A stretch of DNA of 43,964 nt from contig NZ_ADGX01000071.1 of NCBI RefSeq assembly GCF_000177675.1, positions 1 through 43,964 of the forward strand. The letters are read 5' to 3'. The number at the start of each line of letters is the position of its first letter. Positions within the stretch are counted from its first letter, which is position 1. This stretch comes from Parafrankia sp. EUN1f. Its GTDB lineage: Bacteria > Actinomycetota > Actinomycetes > Frankiales > Frankiaceae. The translations under genes and the position numbers were made by a program. Below the pieces are notes generated by a model. It was not told where the DNA came from. It ran no database searches and worked only from the letters and a program-made list of their open reading frames with translations. This document shows positions 36,098 to 43,964 of the stretch, one piece after another.

Positions 36098-37522
36098 TCA
36101 GATGTCGTAGTAGAGGCTGAACTCGTAGGGGTGGGGCCGCAGCCGGATGGCGTCGACCTCGTTCACCCGCTTGTAGTCGATCCAGGTCTCGATGAGATCG
36201 CCGGTGAACACGTTCCCCTCGCGGAGGAAGTCGTTGTCGGCCTCCAGCGCCTCCAGGACCTTCTCCAGGGAGCCGGGCACCTGCGGGACGGCGGCCAGCT
36301 CGTCCGGAGGGAGCTCGTAGAGGTCCTTGTCGATGGGGTCCGGCGGGTCGATCTTGTTCTTGACCCCGTCGAGACCGGCCATCAGCATCGCCGCGAACGC
36401 GAGGTACGGGTTGCAGCTCGGGTCGGGCACCCGGAACTCGACCCGCTTCGCCTTCGGCGAGTCACCGCCGAGCGGGATCCGGCAGCAGGCCGAGCGGTTG
36501 CGCGCCGAGTAGACGAGGTTGACCGGCGCCTCGTAGCCGGGCACCAGCCGCCGGTAGGAGTTCGTGGTGGGGTTGGTGAACGCGAGCAGGGCCGGCGCGT
36601 GGTGCAGCAGCCCGCCGATGTAGTGCCGGGCGGTGTCGGAAAGCCCGCCGTAGCCGTTGGGGCTGTAGAAGAGCGGCTCGCCGTCCTTCCAGAGGCTCTG
36701 GTGGGTGTGCATGCCGGAGCCGTTGTCCTCGAACAGCGGCTTGGGCATGAACGTCACCGTCTTGCCCCGGGCGCGGGCCACGTTGCGGATCACGTACTTG
36801 TAGAGCATCAGGTTGTCGGCCGTCTTGAGCAGCGTGTCGAACCTGATGTCGATCTCGGCCTGGCCGGCGGTGCCTACCTCGTGGTGCTGCATCTCGACGG
36901 TGATACCGACATCGAAGAGCACCCGGCTCATCTCCGAGCGCAGGTCGGTGAAGTGATCCGTCGGCGGCACCGGGAAGTAGCCGCCCTTGAAACGGGGCTT
37001 GTAGCCGAGGTTCCCGCCCTCCTCCTTGCGTGCGGTGTTCCAGGCGGCCTCGACCGAGTCGACCGCGTGCATCGAACCGTACGGGGTGTAGTCGTACCGC
37101 ACGTCGTCGAAGATGTAGAACTCGGCCTCGGGCCCGAAGTACGCGGTGTCGGCGATGCCGGTGCCGCGCAGGTACTCCTCGGCCTTCCGTGCGATGTTGC
37201 GGGGATCCCGCGAGTACTGTTCCTTGGTGATCGGGTCGTGGATGAAGAAGGTCATCGCGAGGGTGGAGTGCTCGCGGAAGGGGTCGACGAAGGCCGTCCG
37301 CGGGTCCGGCAGCAGCAGCATGTCCGATTCGTGGATCGCCTGGAAACCGCGGATCGACGACCCGTCGAACATGAGACCGTCACTGAAGACCGACTCGGAG
37401 AAGACCTCCGCCGGGATCGTGAAGTGCTGCATGACGCCGGGCAGGTCGCAGAACCGTACATCAATGAACAGAACTTTTTCGTCACGGATATAGCGGAGTA
37501 CGTCGTCGGCGTTCGTGAACAT
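36098..37522 (-). CDS. glnA: Glutamine synthetase type I
   Basis: 474 residues, the standard length for bacterial GSI (glnI in Frankia). Motifs: [107 protein letters not shown]. The adenylylation site is kept: Tyr ~401 in [11 protein letters not shown], matching the GlnE gene nearby. ATG 37522 has GGAGGG three to four bases upstream. A GlnR-type box lies 100-115 bases upstream, and TACTCT near 37561 is a -10 candidate. Confidence 0.97.
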   Translation of the reverse strand: MFTNADDVLRYIRDEKVLFIDVRFCDLPGVMQHFTIPAEVFSESVFSDGLMFDGSSIRGFQAIHESDMLLLPDPRTAFVDPFREHSTLAMTFFIHDPITKEQYSRDPRNIARKAEEYLRGTGIADTAYFGPEAEFYIFDDVRYDYTPYGSMHAVDSVEAAWNTARKEEGGNLGYKPRFKGGYFPVPPTDHFTDLRSEMSRVLFDVGITVEMQHHEVGTAGQAEIDIRFDTLLKTADNLMLYKYVIRNVARARGKTVTFMPKPLFEDNGSGMHTHQSLWKDGEPLFYSPNGYGGLSDTARHYIGGLLHHAPALLAFTNPTTNSYRRLVPGYEAPVNLVYSARNRSACCRIPLGGDSPKAKRVEFRVPDPSCNPYLAFAAMLMAGLDGVKNKIDPPDPIDKDLYELPPDELAAVPQVPGSLEKVLEALEADNDFLREGNVFTGDLIETWIDYKRVNEVDAIRLRPHPYEFSLYYDI

Positions 37523-37575
37523 CCACCCTCCAGCGTTCTTCAGGCTTCCAATGACTGACAGAGTACGCTCTGATC

Positions 37576-37655
37576 GGTTGCGCGGTGTCACCGCGTGGCG
37601 CGTCGAGGGAATCAACGCACCGTTTCGTGGATGTTACGTTAACGGCGTTGGTGAC
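37576..37655 (-). promoter_or_regulatory. GlnR-type site(s) upstream of glnA
   Basis: On the minus strand GTAAC-n6-GAAAC occupies 37637-37622, a perfect match to the gTnAC-n6-GaAAC unit of GlnR operators. Another GTCAC half-site is at 37655-37651, out of the 22-base register. A weaker unit, GTGAC-n6-CAACC, is at 37591-37576. The region also separates glnA from the divergent RDD gene. Confidence 0.6.
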
Positions 37656-37691
37656 GTTCTGTCATGGCCCTGGTGGCGCGAGCGGGCCGCA

Positions 37692-37697
37692 TAGGCT
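37692..37697 (+). promoter_or_regulatory. Candidate -10 (TAGGCT) for a leaderless RDD mRNA
   Basis: TAGGCT ends six bases before GTG 37704. No Shine-Dalgarno sequence is present. The same hexamer precedes the DUF4191 gene. Confidence 0.45.
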
Positions 37698-37703
37698 TGC
37701 GTG

Positions 37704-38180
37704 GTGGGACGCGCACTCGGAGGTTGGCTGGAGGGCCCCGGTCTGCCCCGGGACACGCCGCCCGGAGCCCGGCTCGGGCTTCCGGCGGACGGGCCCGGTT
37801 CGGTGGTGGGCTTCGGGCCCCGGATCATTGCGTACATCGTCGACGGCGTGCTGGCGAACCTGCTGGTCGGCCTGCTCTTCGTGGTCGGGGTCGACGCGGC
37901 GGCGGACATCCGCGGCCTGGCGATCTACGGTGCCTTCCTCCTGGAGGAACTGGTGCTGGTCACGGTGGCCGGGCAGACGATCGGCATGCGGCTCGCGGGG
38001 ATCAGGGTGATCCGGGTGCGGGACTTCGGGCGGCAGAGCTGGCCGTGGGTCCTGGTCCGGACGCTGCTGTTGGCCCTGCTGGTCCCGGCGTTCATCTGGG
38101 ACCGTGACCTGCGCGGCACGCACGACCGCGCCGCGGGCACGGTCGTCGTGCGTGACGAGATCGTCCCGTCGAAGGCCTGA
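37704..38180 (+). CDS. RDD family membrane protein
   Basis: 158 residues from GTG 37704 (GTG 37701 directly precedes). The RDD-type pattern is clear: GPRIIAYIVDGVLANLLVGLLF (R and D in the first membrane segment), a second segment with AFLLEELVLVTVAGQTIGMRLAG, and a third (RTLLLALLVPAFIWDRD) followed by HDRAAGTVVV. Two or three membrane helices are predicted by eye. The function is unknown; the family is linked to transport in a few cases. A gene of this type beside glnA and lipA is conserved in actinobacteria. Confidence 0.88.
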   Translation: MGRALGGWLEGPGLPRDTPPGARLGLPADGPGSVVGFGPRIIAYIVDGVLANLLVGLLFVVGVDAAADIRGLAIYGAFLLEELVLVTVAGQTIGMRLAGIRVIRVRDFGRQSWPWVLVRTLLLALLVPAFIWDRDLRGTHDRAAGTVVVRDEIVPSKA

Positions 38181-38228
38181 CGTACAGGCCGTGGAGACAG
38201 CCGCGGCCTGAGCGGAAGGCGAGACACC

Positions 38229-38262
38229 GACGCCCACGTCCCCGCTCGGGGACGTGGGCGTC
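38229..38262. terminator. Bidirectional terminator, perfect 15-bp hairpin
   Basis: GACGCCCACGTCCCC (38229-38243) pairs perfectly with GGGGACGTGGGCGTC (38248-38262) across a GCTC loop. It lies between the convergent RDD and DUF4191 genes. Confidence 0.85.
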
Positions 38263-38318
38263 ATGACGTTGATGGGCCGCCGCGACCGCTGGCCGCCGCC
38301 GCGGCGCGGCGGGCGGGT

Positions 38319-39326
38319 TCAGCGCGGGCGGCCGCCGCGGGGGATGTTGCGCGGGATCGGGCCCTTCGGAATCGGCAGGACGGGGCTGCTCACGGCCCGC
38401 AGTCGGCGCTCGAGGGCGTCGACGTCGCGCTTGCGCAGCTCACGGCGCAGCCGCATGAGGGTGCTCTGCAGCTTCGGCAACGGGATCTCGCCCTCGCCGT
38501 TGCCGACGATGTAGTCGACCATCGGCGCCTCACCGACGATCTTGCGGATGCGTCGTTTCTCGGCGGCGAGCAGCTCCCGAGGCCCGCGCCCGCGGCCCTC
38601 CGCGATGAGTACCACGCCAGCCCGGCAGACCACGCGATGGACCACATCCTGGTGCCGGTTGACCCCGACGGCGGGGGTGAGGCGCCAGTCACCGCGCATG
38701 CGCTCCACCACGCCGGCCGCCGCGCCGGGCTTGCCTTCCATCTCCGCGTACGCGGTCTTCTGGACCCGGCGGCTGAAGACATTGAGGGCCACCACGATGC
38801 CCAGCAGGATCGCGATCGGCAGCCAGACATACAGCGGGCCGACGAAGACTCCGAGCAACACGCCGATCACCACCGGCACGGCCAGCCCGAGCAGGCTTAG
38901 CCAGAGCACCTGCGGATCGCGCTGCCGGGTGATCTTGTAGACCATCCGGATCTGGGCGAGCCTGCCCGGCGCGCCGGCGCCCGCGCCGCCGGACGCGGGA
39001 CCGGTGGCCCGGCCGGCCTTCTCCGGCTGGTCGGCCTTGCCCGACCCTGCCTTCGAGCCCGCCTTGGCGCCGGCCTTCGGACCGCCGTTGCCGGCCCCGC
39101 CGTTCTTGGCGGCCCCGCCACTCCTGCCAGCCCCGCCACTCCTGCCAGCCATGGTGCTCCGCTCCGGGCCACGTGGGCCATCACCAGCCGCGCCCGGTCC
39201 GTTCCGCCCCGCGGCGCTGGCCTTGCCCGACCGACGGGACGACCCGCCACCACTTGTTCCGTTCCCACCCACGGCCGCGAGCGCCGGCTCCCCGCCGGCA
39301 CCGGTCGGCTTCCTCCGCAGCGCCAT
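38319..39326 (-). CDS. DUF4191 family membrane protein
   Basis: 335 residues. The first ~115 are a basic Gly/Ala/Ser/Lys-rich extension. Then comes the conserved core: LAQIRMVYKITRQRDPQVLW, two membrane segments (LLGLAVPVVIGVLLGVFVG and YVWLPIAILLGIVVALNVF), and a cytoplasmic part with YAEMEGKPGAAAGVVERMRG, RAGVVLIAEGRGRG and KLQSTLMRLRRELRKRDV. Mycobacteria have a homologue between glnA1 and lipA. The function is unknown. ATG 39326 has TAGGCT seven bases upstream and no Shine-Dalgarno sequence; ATG codons inside the extension are less likely. Confidence 0.87.
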   Translation of the reverse strand: MALRRKPTGAGGEPALAAVGGNGTSGGGSSRRSGKASAAGRNGPGAAGDGPRGPERSTMAGRSGGAGRSGGAAKNGGAGNGGPKAGAKAGSKAGSGKADQPEKAGRATGPASGGAGAGAPGRLAQIRMVYKITRQRDPQVLWLSLLGLAVPVVIGVLLGVFVGPLYVWLPIAILLGIVVALNVFSRRVQKTAYAEMEGKPGAAAGVVERMRGDWRLTPAVGVNRHQDVVHRVVCRAGVVLIAEGRGRGPRELLAAEKRRIRKIVGEAPMVDYIVGNGEGEIPLPKLQSTLMRLRRELRKRDVDALERRLRAVSSPVLPIPKGPIPRNIPRGGRPR

Positions 39327-39333
39327 AGGCGCG

Positions 39334-39339
39334 AGCCTA
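39334..39339 (-). promoter_or_regulatory. Candidate -10 (TAGGCT) for a leaderless DUF4191 mRNA
   Basis: On the minus strand TAGGCT ends seven bases before ATG 39326, with no Shine-Dalgarno sequence in between. Confidence 0.45.
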
Positions 39340-39383
39340 CGGCCTTCGCGGGCCCGGCTGGTGGCCCGGTCGGCGCCTGCGGG

Positions 39384-39827
39384 TCAGGAACGTGCGGCGG
39401 CGGCGGCGCGGGCGCGCGGCGGGGAGACCCGAGGCTTGGGGGCGCGCCCGGTGGAGCCGCGGGTTCCCGGGGCCCTGGCGACCGCTGGCCGCGGCGCCGA
39501 CTCCCGCTCGCGCGGCGCCGGGCAGTCGCCCCCGGCGGCCGCTGCCACCGGGCGGGTGACCAGCGGCGCACCCGTCCTCGCCTCCGCGGGTATGCCTGCG
39601 TGGGCGGTCGTCGCCGGCGGGACCGCCGGCGACGGGACGGACGCGTTCGCCGGGGCGGGGACCAGGCCGAAGGCGGAGACGGAGATCTGGTCGACCCAGC
39701 GGTAGCCGGTCGTGACGTGCAGGTCGGTGGCGGCCCGCCAGGCGTTGTGGCGAGCGGTGCGCTGGCCGCCGTGCGGCAGGACGAGAAGAGTCAGTTCCTC
39801 AAGGGCGGAGAGGAGTGAGCGGAACAC
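39384..39827 (-). CDS. Hypothetical protein
   Basis: 147 residues if GTG 39827 is the start; GGGAGG lies about 11 bases upstream, which is long. Residues ~1-60 look folded (SLLSALEELTLLVLPHGGQR, TARHNAWRAATDLHVT, GYRWVDQISVSAFG). The rest is Ala/Pro/Arg-rich low complexity. I do not recognise the family. The frame stays open upstream to 40109, but that part lacks plausible protein sequence. The gene sits between lipA and the DUF4191 gene, on the same strand. Confidence 0.5.
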   Translation of the reverse strand: MFRSLLSALEELTLLVLPHGGQRTARHNAWRAATDLHVTTGYRWVDQISVSAFGLVPAPANASVPSPAVPPATTAHAGIPAEARTGAPLVTRPVAAAAGGDCPAPRERESAPRPAVARAPGTRGSTGRAPKPRVSPPRARAAAAARS

Positions 39828-40044
39828 GGTGTCGACGACCTCCCGACGCGGTCGTGGAGCCCGAGGCGGGACAGGTGCCCCGCCGGAACAGCACTGAGTG
39901 TGAAGGCGCGGGCGTCGCCGATTACTCCCGCAGCTGGCGGAGATGACGGGGGTGCCCGCAGCGCGGCGAGCCCCGTGTCTTGTGACCGCCGCGTGACGCA
40001 GGCACGAGCCTAGTCGTCCGGGGTAGTCATCACCAGCGCACTCG

Positions 40045-41037
40045 TCACCCGGTGTGAGAGTCGTGCGACACACTTTGGGAGGTAACCGCCTCACCCCGGG
40101 CAGTTTCACTACGGAAGGTAATTGCCTGCTGGTAGAGGCGGCCGGCGCGGTAGGAGGAGCGGACGAGGGGGCCGGACAGGACGCCGGCGAAGCCGATCTC
40201 GGTGCCGCGTTGCTGCCAGGCGATGAACTCGTCGGGGTGCACCCAGCGTTCGACGGGGTGGTGGCGGGGGGTGGGGCGTAGGTACTGGGTGACGGTGAGC
40301 AGGTCGCAGCCGGCGTTGTGCAGCGAGGTCATGGCTTCCTCGACCTCGTCATCGGTCTCGCCGAGCCCGAGGATCAGGTTGGACTTGGTGACGAGGCCGG
40401 CGGCGCGGGCGCGGGTGAGGACGTCGAGGGAGCGTTCGTAACGGAATCCGGGCCGGATGCGGCGGAAGATCCTCGGGACGGTCTCGAGATTGTGGGCGAG
40501 TACCTCGGGTGCCGCGCCGAAGACCTCGTCAAGCTGGTCGGGGTGCCCGGCGAAGTCGGGGATGAGGACTTCGACGCCGGTGCCGGGGGACTGTGCGTGG
40601 ATGCGCCGGACGGTCTCGGCGTAGAGCCAGGCGCCGCCGTCGGGGAGGTCGTCACGGGCGACGCCGGTGACGGTGGCGTAGCGCAGGCCCATCGTCGACA
40701 CGGATTCGGCGACGCGGCGTGGTTCGTCGGTGTCCAGGGGAGTCGGGCGGCCGGTGTCGATCTGGCAGAAGTCGCAGCGTCGGGTGCAGACGTCCCCGCC
40801 GATGAGGAAGGTGGCCTCGCGGTCCTCCCAGCATTCGTAGATGTTGGGGCAGCCGGCTTCCTCGCACACGGTGTGCAGGCCGGCGCCGTGGACGAGGCTG
40901 CGGACGTCGGTGTATTCGGGGCCGGTGCGCAGCCGGGTACGGATCCACGGGGGTTTGCGTTCGATCGGGGTCTGGGCGTTGCGGGCCTCGAGGCGTAGCA
41001 GTGGCCGGCCCTCCGGCACGACTGGCGTGGCCGTCAT
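40045..41037 (-). CDS. lipA: Lipoyl synthase
   Basis: 330 residues. A radical SAM enzyme that inserts two sulphurs into protein-bound octanoyl groups. The auxiliary cluster ligands C58, C63 and C69 ([12 protein letters not shown]) and the radical SAM ligands C84, C88 and C91 (CTRRCDFC) are all present, as are [41 protein letters not shown] and the C-terminal RSSYRAG. ATG 41037 overlaps the lipB stop by four bases (ATGA), so lipB and lipA are coupled. Confidence 0.97.
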   Translation of the reverse strand: MTATPVVPEGRPLLRLEARNAQTPIERKPPWIRTRLRTGPEYTDVRSLVHGAGLHTVCEEAGCPNIYECWEDREATFLIGGDVCTRRCDFCQIDTGRPTPLDTDEPRRVAESVSTMGLRYATVTGVARDDLPDGGAWLYAETVRRIHAQSPGTGVEVLIPDFAGHPDQLDEVFGAAPEVLAHNLETVPRIFRRIRPGFRYERSLDVLTRARAAGLVTKSNLILGLGETDDEVEEAMTSLHNAGCDLLTVTQYLRPTPRHHPVERWVHPDEFIAWQQRGTEIGFAGVLSGPLVRSSYRAGRLYQQAITFRSETARGEAVTSQSVSHDSHTG

Positions 41038-41735
41038 CCGGCGGCTCCTCCTTCGATGTCTCCGGCGCCGATCAGCGCGCCGGCCTGCGACTGCCGGCGG
41101 GCCTGCGCCTCGTAGCCGGCGGTGAGGTAGTCGGTGATGGCGCTGGTCAGGTGGCGCTCCACCACCGGGCGGGCGTCCGCCACCGTCACCGTGCGCCCCA
41201 GTTCCAGGCTGAGGCTGGTCACGCCAGCGTCGGAGATCCCGCACGGCACGATCCGGCCGAACGAGCCCAGGGCGGGGTCGCAGTTGAGCGCGAAGCCGTG
41301 CGTGGTGACCTTCCAGCTCACCCGGACGCCGATGGCGGCGAGCTTGCGGGTGCCGTCCGCCGTCCAGACCCCGGTGCGGCCGTCGACCCGGCGGGTCGCC
41401 ACGCCGAACTCGGCGCAGACCGCGATCAGGCCGGCTTCGAGCATCCGGACGTAGGCGACGACGTCCAACGGCATCGGGAGCTGGACGATCGGATAGCCCA
41501 CGAGCTGCCCGGGGCCATGCCAGGTGATGCTGCCGCCGCGGTCGACGTCGACGACCTCCGCCCCGTCCACCGGGCGGTCGGCGGGGTCGGTGCGCCGGCC
41601 CGCGGTGTAGACCTCGGGATGCTCGAGAAGGATCAGCGTGTCCTCGCCGCGCCCGTGACGGCGCTCCTCGGCCAGCGCGCGCTGCCTGCCCCAGGCCTCC
41701 TGATAGGGAACGACACCCAACTGCAGGACATCCAC
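41034..41735 (-). CDS. lipB: Octanoyl transferase
   Basis: 233 residues. LipB moves octanoyl groups from acyl carrier protein to lipoyl domains, the step before LipA. Motifs: [50 protein letters not shown], the Lys in [20 protein letters not shown] and the catalytic Cys in [19 protein letters not shown] 41735 gives the usual N-terminus ([10 protein letters not shown]), with TACCCT six bases upstream and no Shine-Dalgarno sequence. Confidence 0.95.
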   Translation of the reverse strand: MDVLQLGVVPYQEAWGRQRALAEERRHGRGEDTLILLEHPEVYTAGRRTDPADRPVDGAEVVDVDRGGSITWHGPGQLVGYPIVQLPMPLDVVAYVRMLEAGLIAVCAEFGVATRRVDGRTGVWTADGTRKLAAIGVRVSWKVTTHGFALNCDPALGSFGRIVPCGISDAGVTSLSLELGRTVTVADARPVVERHLTSAITDYLTAGYEAQARRQSQAGALIGAGDIEGGAAG

Positions 41736-41741
41736 GTCCCG

Positions 41742-41747
41742 AGGGTA
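41742..41747 (-). promoter_or_regulatory. Candidate -10 (TACCCT) for a leaderless lipBA mRNA
   Basis: On the minus strand TACCCT ends six bases before GTG 41735, and no Shine-Dalgarno sequence is visible. Confidence 0.4.
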
Positions 41748-41832
41748 CGCCGGTGGGACGACCGGCCCGGCCGGCAACGGACGAGTGGCTCGTCCCACCG
41801 GCTTCAGACCGGTCTGGCTTCCAGGGCGGATG

Positions 41833-42555
41833 TCACTCCGGCAGGCGGCGCGGTGAGACGCGTGTCTCGACCGCGGTTGCGCCCGGGCCCGGCTCGACCC
41901 GCCAGGCGTGGACGTCCGGCCGGTCCGAGACGGCCTCGACCAGCTCGGTGCCGCGGAAGTGCAGGCCGACGCCGTCGTCGGTGGCCCAGCCGGCGGGGAG
42001 CGTCCCGTCGGCCACGAGGCGCTGGTAGAGCGGGCGGCGCGCGCTCTCGGAGTCGTAGTGCGGGGTGTTGCTGTGTGGCAGCAGGCCGAGGCCGTTCGTG
42101 ACCGGGCGCAGGTCCGGGCCGAAGGAGTCGGTGGTGCCGCCGACATGCCAGCACAGCGACCCGGCCGAGACGCCGCCCAGCACCACGCCGGCCTCCCAGG
42201 CCTCACGCAGGATCTCGTCGAGGCCGTGCACCCGCCAGAGCGCGAGCAGGTTCGCCACGCTGCCGCCGCCGACCCAGATGACGTCCTGGGCGAGCAGGTG
42301 GGCCCGCGGGTCGGCGACGTTCGGCATCGGGAACAGCGCCAGGTGGGAGACGGCGACGTCCGGCCGGTCCCGGTTCAGCGCCGCGTAGCCGCGGGCGTAG
42401 GCGGACTGGTCGTCGCCGAGAGCTGTCTGCAACAGGCAAAGCCGGGGCCGGCCGGTCGGCTCCGCGAGGGCGATCGCGTGATCCAGCAGCGGCCCGACCT
42501 TGGCACCCCACCTGCCGTCGGGCTGGAAGCCACCGCTTGTCGCGAGGATCTGCAC
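41833..42555 (-). CDS. Peptidase E-like protein (family S51)
   Basis: 240 residues. The class I glutamine amidotransferase-like fold of peptidase E is recognised from [27 protein letters not shown] and the nucleophile elbow GVSAGSLCW with its Ser, plus [18 protein letters not shown]. coli peptidase E cuts Asp-X dipeptides; the substrate here is not shown. GTG 42555 is chosen because AGGAG lies six bases upstream and the fold begins at once; the frame stays open to 42639. It lies upstream of lipB on the same strand, with a gap of 97 bases. Confidence 0.87.
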   Translation of the reverse strand: MQILATSGGFQPDGRWGAKVGPLLDHAIALAEPTGRPRLCLLQTALGDDQSAYARGYAALNRDRPDVAVSHLALFPMPNVADPRAHLLAQDVIWVGGGSVANLLALWRVHGLDEILREAWEAGVVLGGVSAGSLCWHVGGTTDSFGPDLRPVTNGLGLLPHSNTPHYDSESARRPLYQRLVADGTLPAGWATDDGVGLHFRGTELVEAVSDRPDVHAWRVEPGPGATAVETRVSPRRLPE

Positions 42556-42631
42556 AGCTGACTCCTGGTTGAGTTCGGCTCCTGGCTCGACCGAAGGCCC
42601 GGCCGGCTCGCTCCCACCGTTCGGAACGAAG

Positions 42632-42640
42632 TTATCCACA
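42632..42640. promoter_or_regulatory. DnaA-box-like sequence TTATCCACA
   Basis: The nine bases match the classical DnaA-box consensus TTATNCACA exactly. It is a single copy in the gap between the divergent peptidase E and pseudokinase genes; no cluster is seen nearby, so this is not an origin. Confidence 0.4.
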
Positions 42641-42678
42641 ACAGCGGAAAGTGTCCTGCGAGGGTTGCCGGTTCGGCC

Positions 42679-42684
42679 TAGCGT
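42679..42684 (+). promoter_or_regulatory. Candidate -10 (TAGCGT) for the pseudokinase gene
   Basis: TAGCGT ends eight bases before GTG 42693. No Shine-Dalgarno sequence is present, which fits a leaderless start. Confidence 0.4.
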
Positions 42685-42692
42685 CGACGATC

Positions 42693-43964
42693 GTGACCTT
42701 CACGGACGATTCCGGCGATCGGCCGGGCCGGCACGGCGGTGATCCCACGGTGCCGGGCATTATCCTTCGCCACCGGCGCTACGACGCCGGGGCCGGTGAG
42801 GTCTGGGCCGGTCGTGTCGAGCAGCTCGGCGCGGACGTCACGGTTCGGTACGTGCGGCTGCCGGCGGATCCGCTGGTGCGTGCCGAAGGGCTGGGGGAGA
42901 TCCGGCGTCAGCTCGACGTCCGCCATCCGCACCTGGTCTCGGTGACCGATGCCATCCGGACGGCGGACGGGCTGGCAGTCGTGGCCGAGCCGGTGCCCGA
43001 GACCGTCAGCCTGTCCCGGCTGCTCGCGGCCCGGGGCCGGCTGGAGCCGGGCGAGGTCGTGACGATCGGCCTGCCCGTGGCGCAGGCACTCGCGGCGGCG
43101 CATGGCGCCGGGCTGGTCCACGGCGAGCTGACCGCGCTGGACATCCTGCTGGAACCGAACGGCCGGCCGGTGCTCGCCGGCGTCGGCGTCGCCGCCCTGA
43201 CCAGCCCCGGCGGGTCTCCCGCGGACGACGTGCATGATCTCGCGGAGCTTCTGCTCGGGGCTATGAGCCAGGCCACCGGCCCCGACGCGGCCGCGGTCGC
43301 GGTGGCGGTCGCGATGGCGCTGATCGACGATCAGCTGCGCCGGCCGTCCGCGGCCGAGCTGGCCGCCGGCCTCGCACGCAGTGCCACCCCACTGCCGATC
43401 CGCATGACGGGCGTCTCGCCCGGCGGCTCCGTGGGCAGCGAGATCGAGCTCGCCTCCGACCCGTGGATCGACGAGGCGGAGCCGGTGGCAGACGCCGGTG
43501 ATGATCTCGGTGGTGACCGCGACCGTGACCCGTGGGCCACGGGGCCGGAGTGGCAGGCCGGTCGCCGCCACACCGCGCGTGCCCAGGGCGGCGGCGAGGT
43601 TGTCGGTGAGGACGGGGCCGGCGGGCGGCTGCTGCCACCCGGCGGCGATCCTTCCGAGGCCGCTGTTCCGGACGTCTGGGCGGGCGGCGGGGCGGACGCG
43701 GCCTGGCAGGAGCCCGGCGAGCCCTCTTCGCCGCCGTCGGAGGGCATTGCGGAGGGCACTGCGGCGGGCGAACCCGCGGGTACGCCCCCCGGCCCCGGCC
43801 CCGGCGCGGGCGCGGCGAGCGGTCGAACCCAGCCGAGAGACGGCCGGACCGCACCCTCCGATCCGTCCGAGCTGGTGGGATCGCTGCACCCGGTGGGCCG
43901 TGATCGCCGCGGCGGCAAGGCGGTGCGTCGTGGCGGGCGGTCGGCGACCCCGGCACCGTCGGCG
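42693..43964 (+). CDS. Protein kinase-like protein lacking catalytic residues (pseudokinase), partial
   Basis: 424 codons are visible and the frame is open to the window edge. Residues ~22-235 follow a Ser/Thr kinase plan: a lobe with VTVRYVRLPADPLVRAEG, then RHPHLVSVTDAIRTADGLAV, VSLSRLLAARGRLEPGEVV, AQALAAAHGAGLVHGELTAL. The catalytic loop reads HGE (143-145) instead of HRD, and the DFG position reads AGVG (162-165). The usual Lys strand has Arg instead. It therefore probably does not phosphorylate, and may bind nucleotide or a partner. The rest (from ~240) is acidic, then Gly/Pro-rich, then basic near the edge (RDRRGGKAVRRGGR). GTG 42693 begins the frame. The C-terminal part is missing, so a membrane or sensor domain cannot be excluded. 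Confidence 0.75.
   Translation, partial: MTFTDDSGDRPGRHGGDPTVPGIILRHRRYDAGAGEVWAGRVEQLGADVTVRYVRLPADPLVRAEGLGEIRRQLDVRHPHLVSVTDAIRTADGLAVVAEPVPETVSLSRLLAARGRLEPGEVVTIGLPVAQALAAAHGAGLVHGELTALDILLEPNGRPVLAGVGVAALTSPGGSPADDVHDLAELLLGAMSQATGPDAAAVAVAVAMALIDDQLRRPSAAELAAGLARSATPLPIRMTGVSPGGSVGSEIELASDPWIDEAEPVADAGDDLGGDRDRDPWATGPEWQAGRRHTARAQGGGEVVGEDGAGGRLLPPGGDPSEAAVPDVWAGGGADAAWQEPGEPSSPPSEGIAEGTAAGEPAGTPPGPGPGAGAASGRTQPRDGRTAPSDPSELVGSLHPVGRDRRGGKAVRRGGRSATPAPSA

Noticed and set aside
35594-37558. Plus-strand frame of about 650 codons over glnA
   Set aside because: It is antisense to a certain glutamine synthetase gene and runs through its control region.
42556-42639. Upstream extension of the peptidase E-like gene to GTG 42639
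   Set aside because: GTG 42555 has a strong AGGAG at ideal spacing and matches the start of the fold; the upstream 28 codons are low complexity.

Overview
The window is about 44 kb of high-GC actinobacterial chromosome. It opens with the 3' end of a 23S rRNA and a 5S rRNA and is otherwise dense with protein genes. The strongest lineage clue is the adjacent pair glnII (eukaryote-type glutamine synthetase) and glnI/glnA. It sits inside the order nadE, glnA2, glnE, glnII, glnA, RDD protein, DUF4191 protein, (hypothetical), lipA, lipB. Close linkage of glnI and glnII is known from Frankia, and the frequent low-complexity insertions in conserved proteins fit that genus. The name Frankia is an inference.

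Layout. 1-530: end of an rRNA operon with a strong terminator. 844-4182: a large Arg/Gly/Asp-rich protein with helical TPR-like repeats and an acidic tail. 4529-15281: a housekeeping block with a DUF1015 protein, a small TPR protein coupled to a HAD phosphatase, an SCP2-like protein, a 59-residue protein coupled to tlyA and nadK, then recN, pyrG and a Nudix hydrolase. Four-base start/stop overlaps link most of the co-oriented pairs. 15380-18317: accessory stretch with a broken TIR-domain gene whose far end is a WD40-like tail in another frame, and two coupled secreted proteins (a lipoprotein and a PKD-domain protein). 18400-24412: a XerD-type recombinase, a 72-residue protein, an F420-dependent NADP reductase, a metal/cobalamin receptor-like protein without a signal peptide, panB and a TetR regulator. 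24711-26687: thrS. 26805-27643: a lipoprotein gene broken by a one-base shift in a G run. 27828-37522: nadE and the glutamine synthetase cluster. 37704-43964: RDD and DUF4191 membrane proteins, a hypothetical protein, the lipB-lipA operon, a peptidase E-like protein, and a kinase-like protein without catalytic residues that runs off the window.

How the genes work together. glnA2, glnE, glnII and glnA form a nitrogen-assimilation block. GlnE is the adenylyltransferase for GlnA, which keeps the modifiable tyrosine in its DLYELPP motif; GlnA2 lacks it. A four-part GlnR-type operator with exact 11-base register lies upstream of glnII, and a perfect two-part GlnR-type site lies upstream of glnA. 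lipB and lipA together make lipoyl groups on proteins.

Two regulatory themes recur. Many genes have a TANNNT -10 hexamer 6-8 bases before the start codon and no clear Shine-Dalgarno sequence, suggesting leaderless transcripts. Convergent gene pairs are separated by perfect hairpins that look like bidirectional terminators. No CRISPR array, tRNA, insertion sequence or prophage was seen. The most unusual items are the apparently collapsed TIR/WD40 (NLR-like) gene, TlyA with a repeat-encoded linker containing three identical palindromes, the pseudokinase, and the RG-rich TPR protein beside the rRNA operon.
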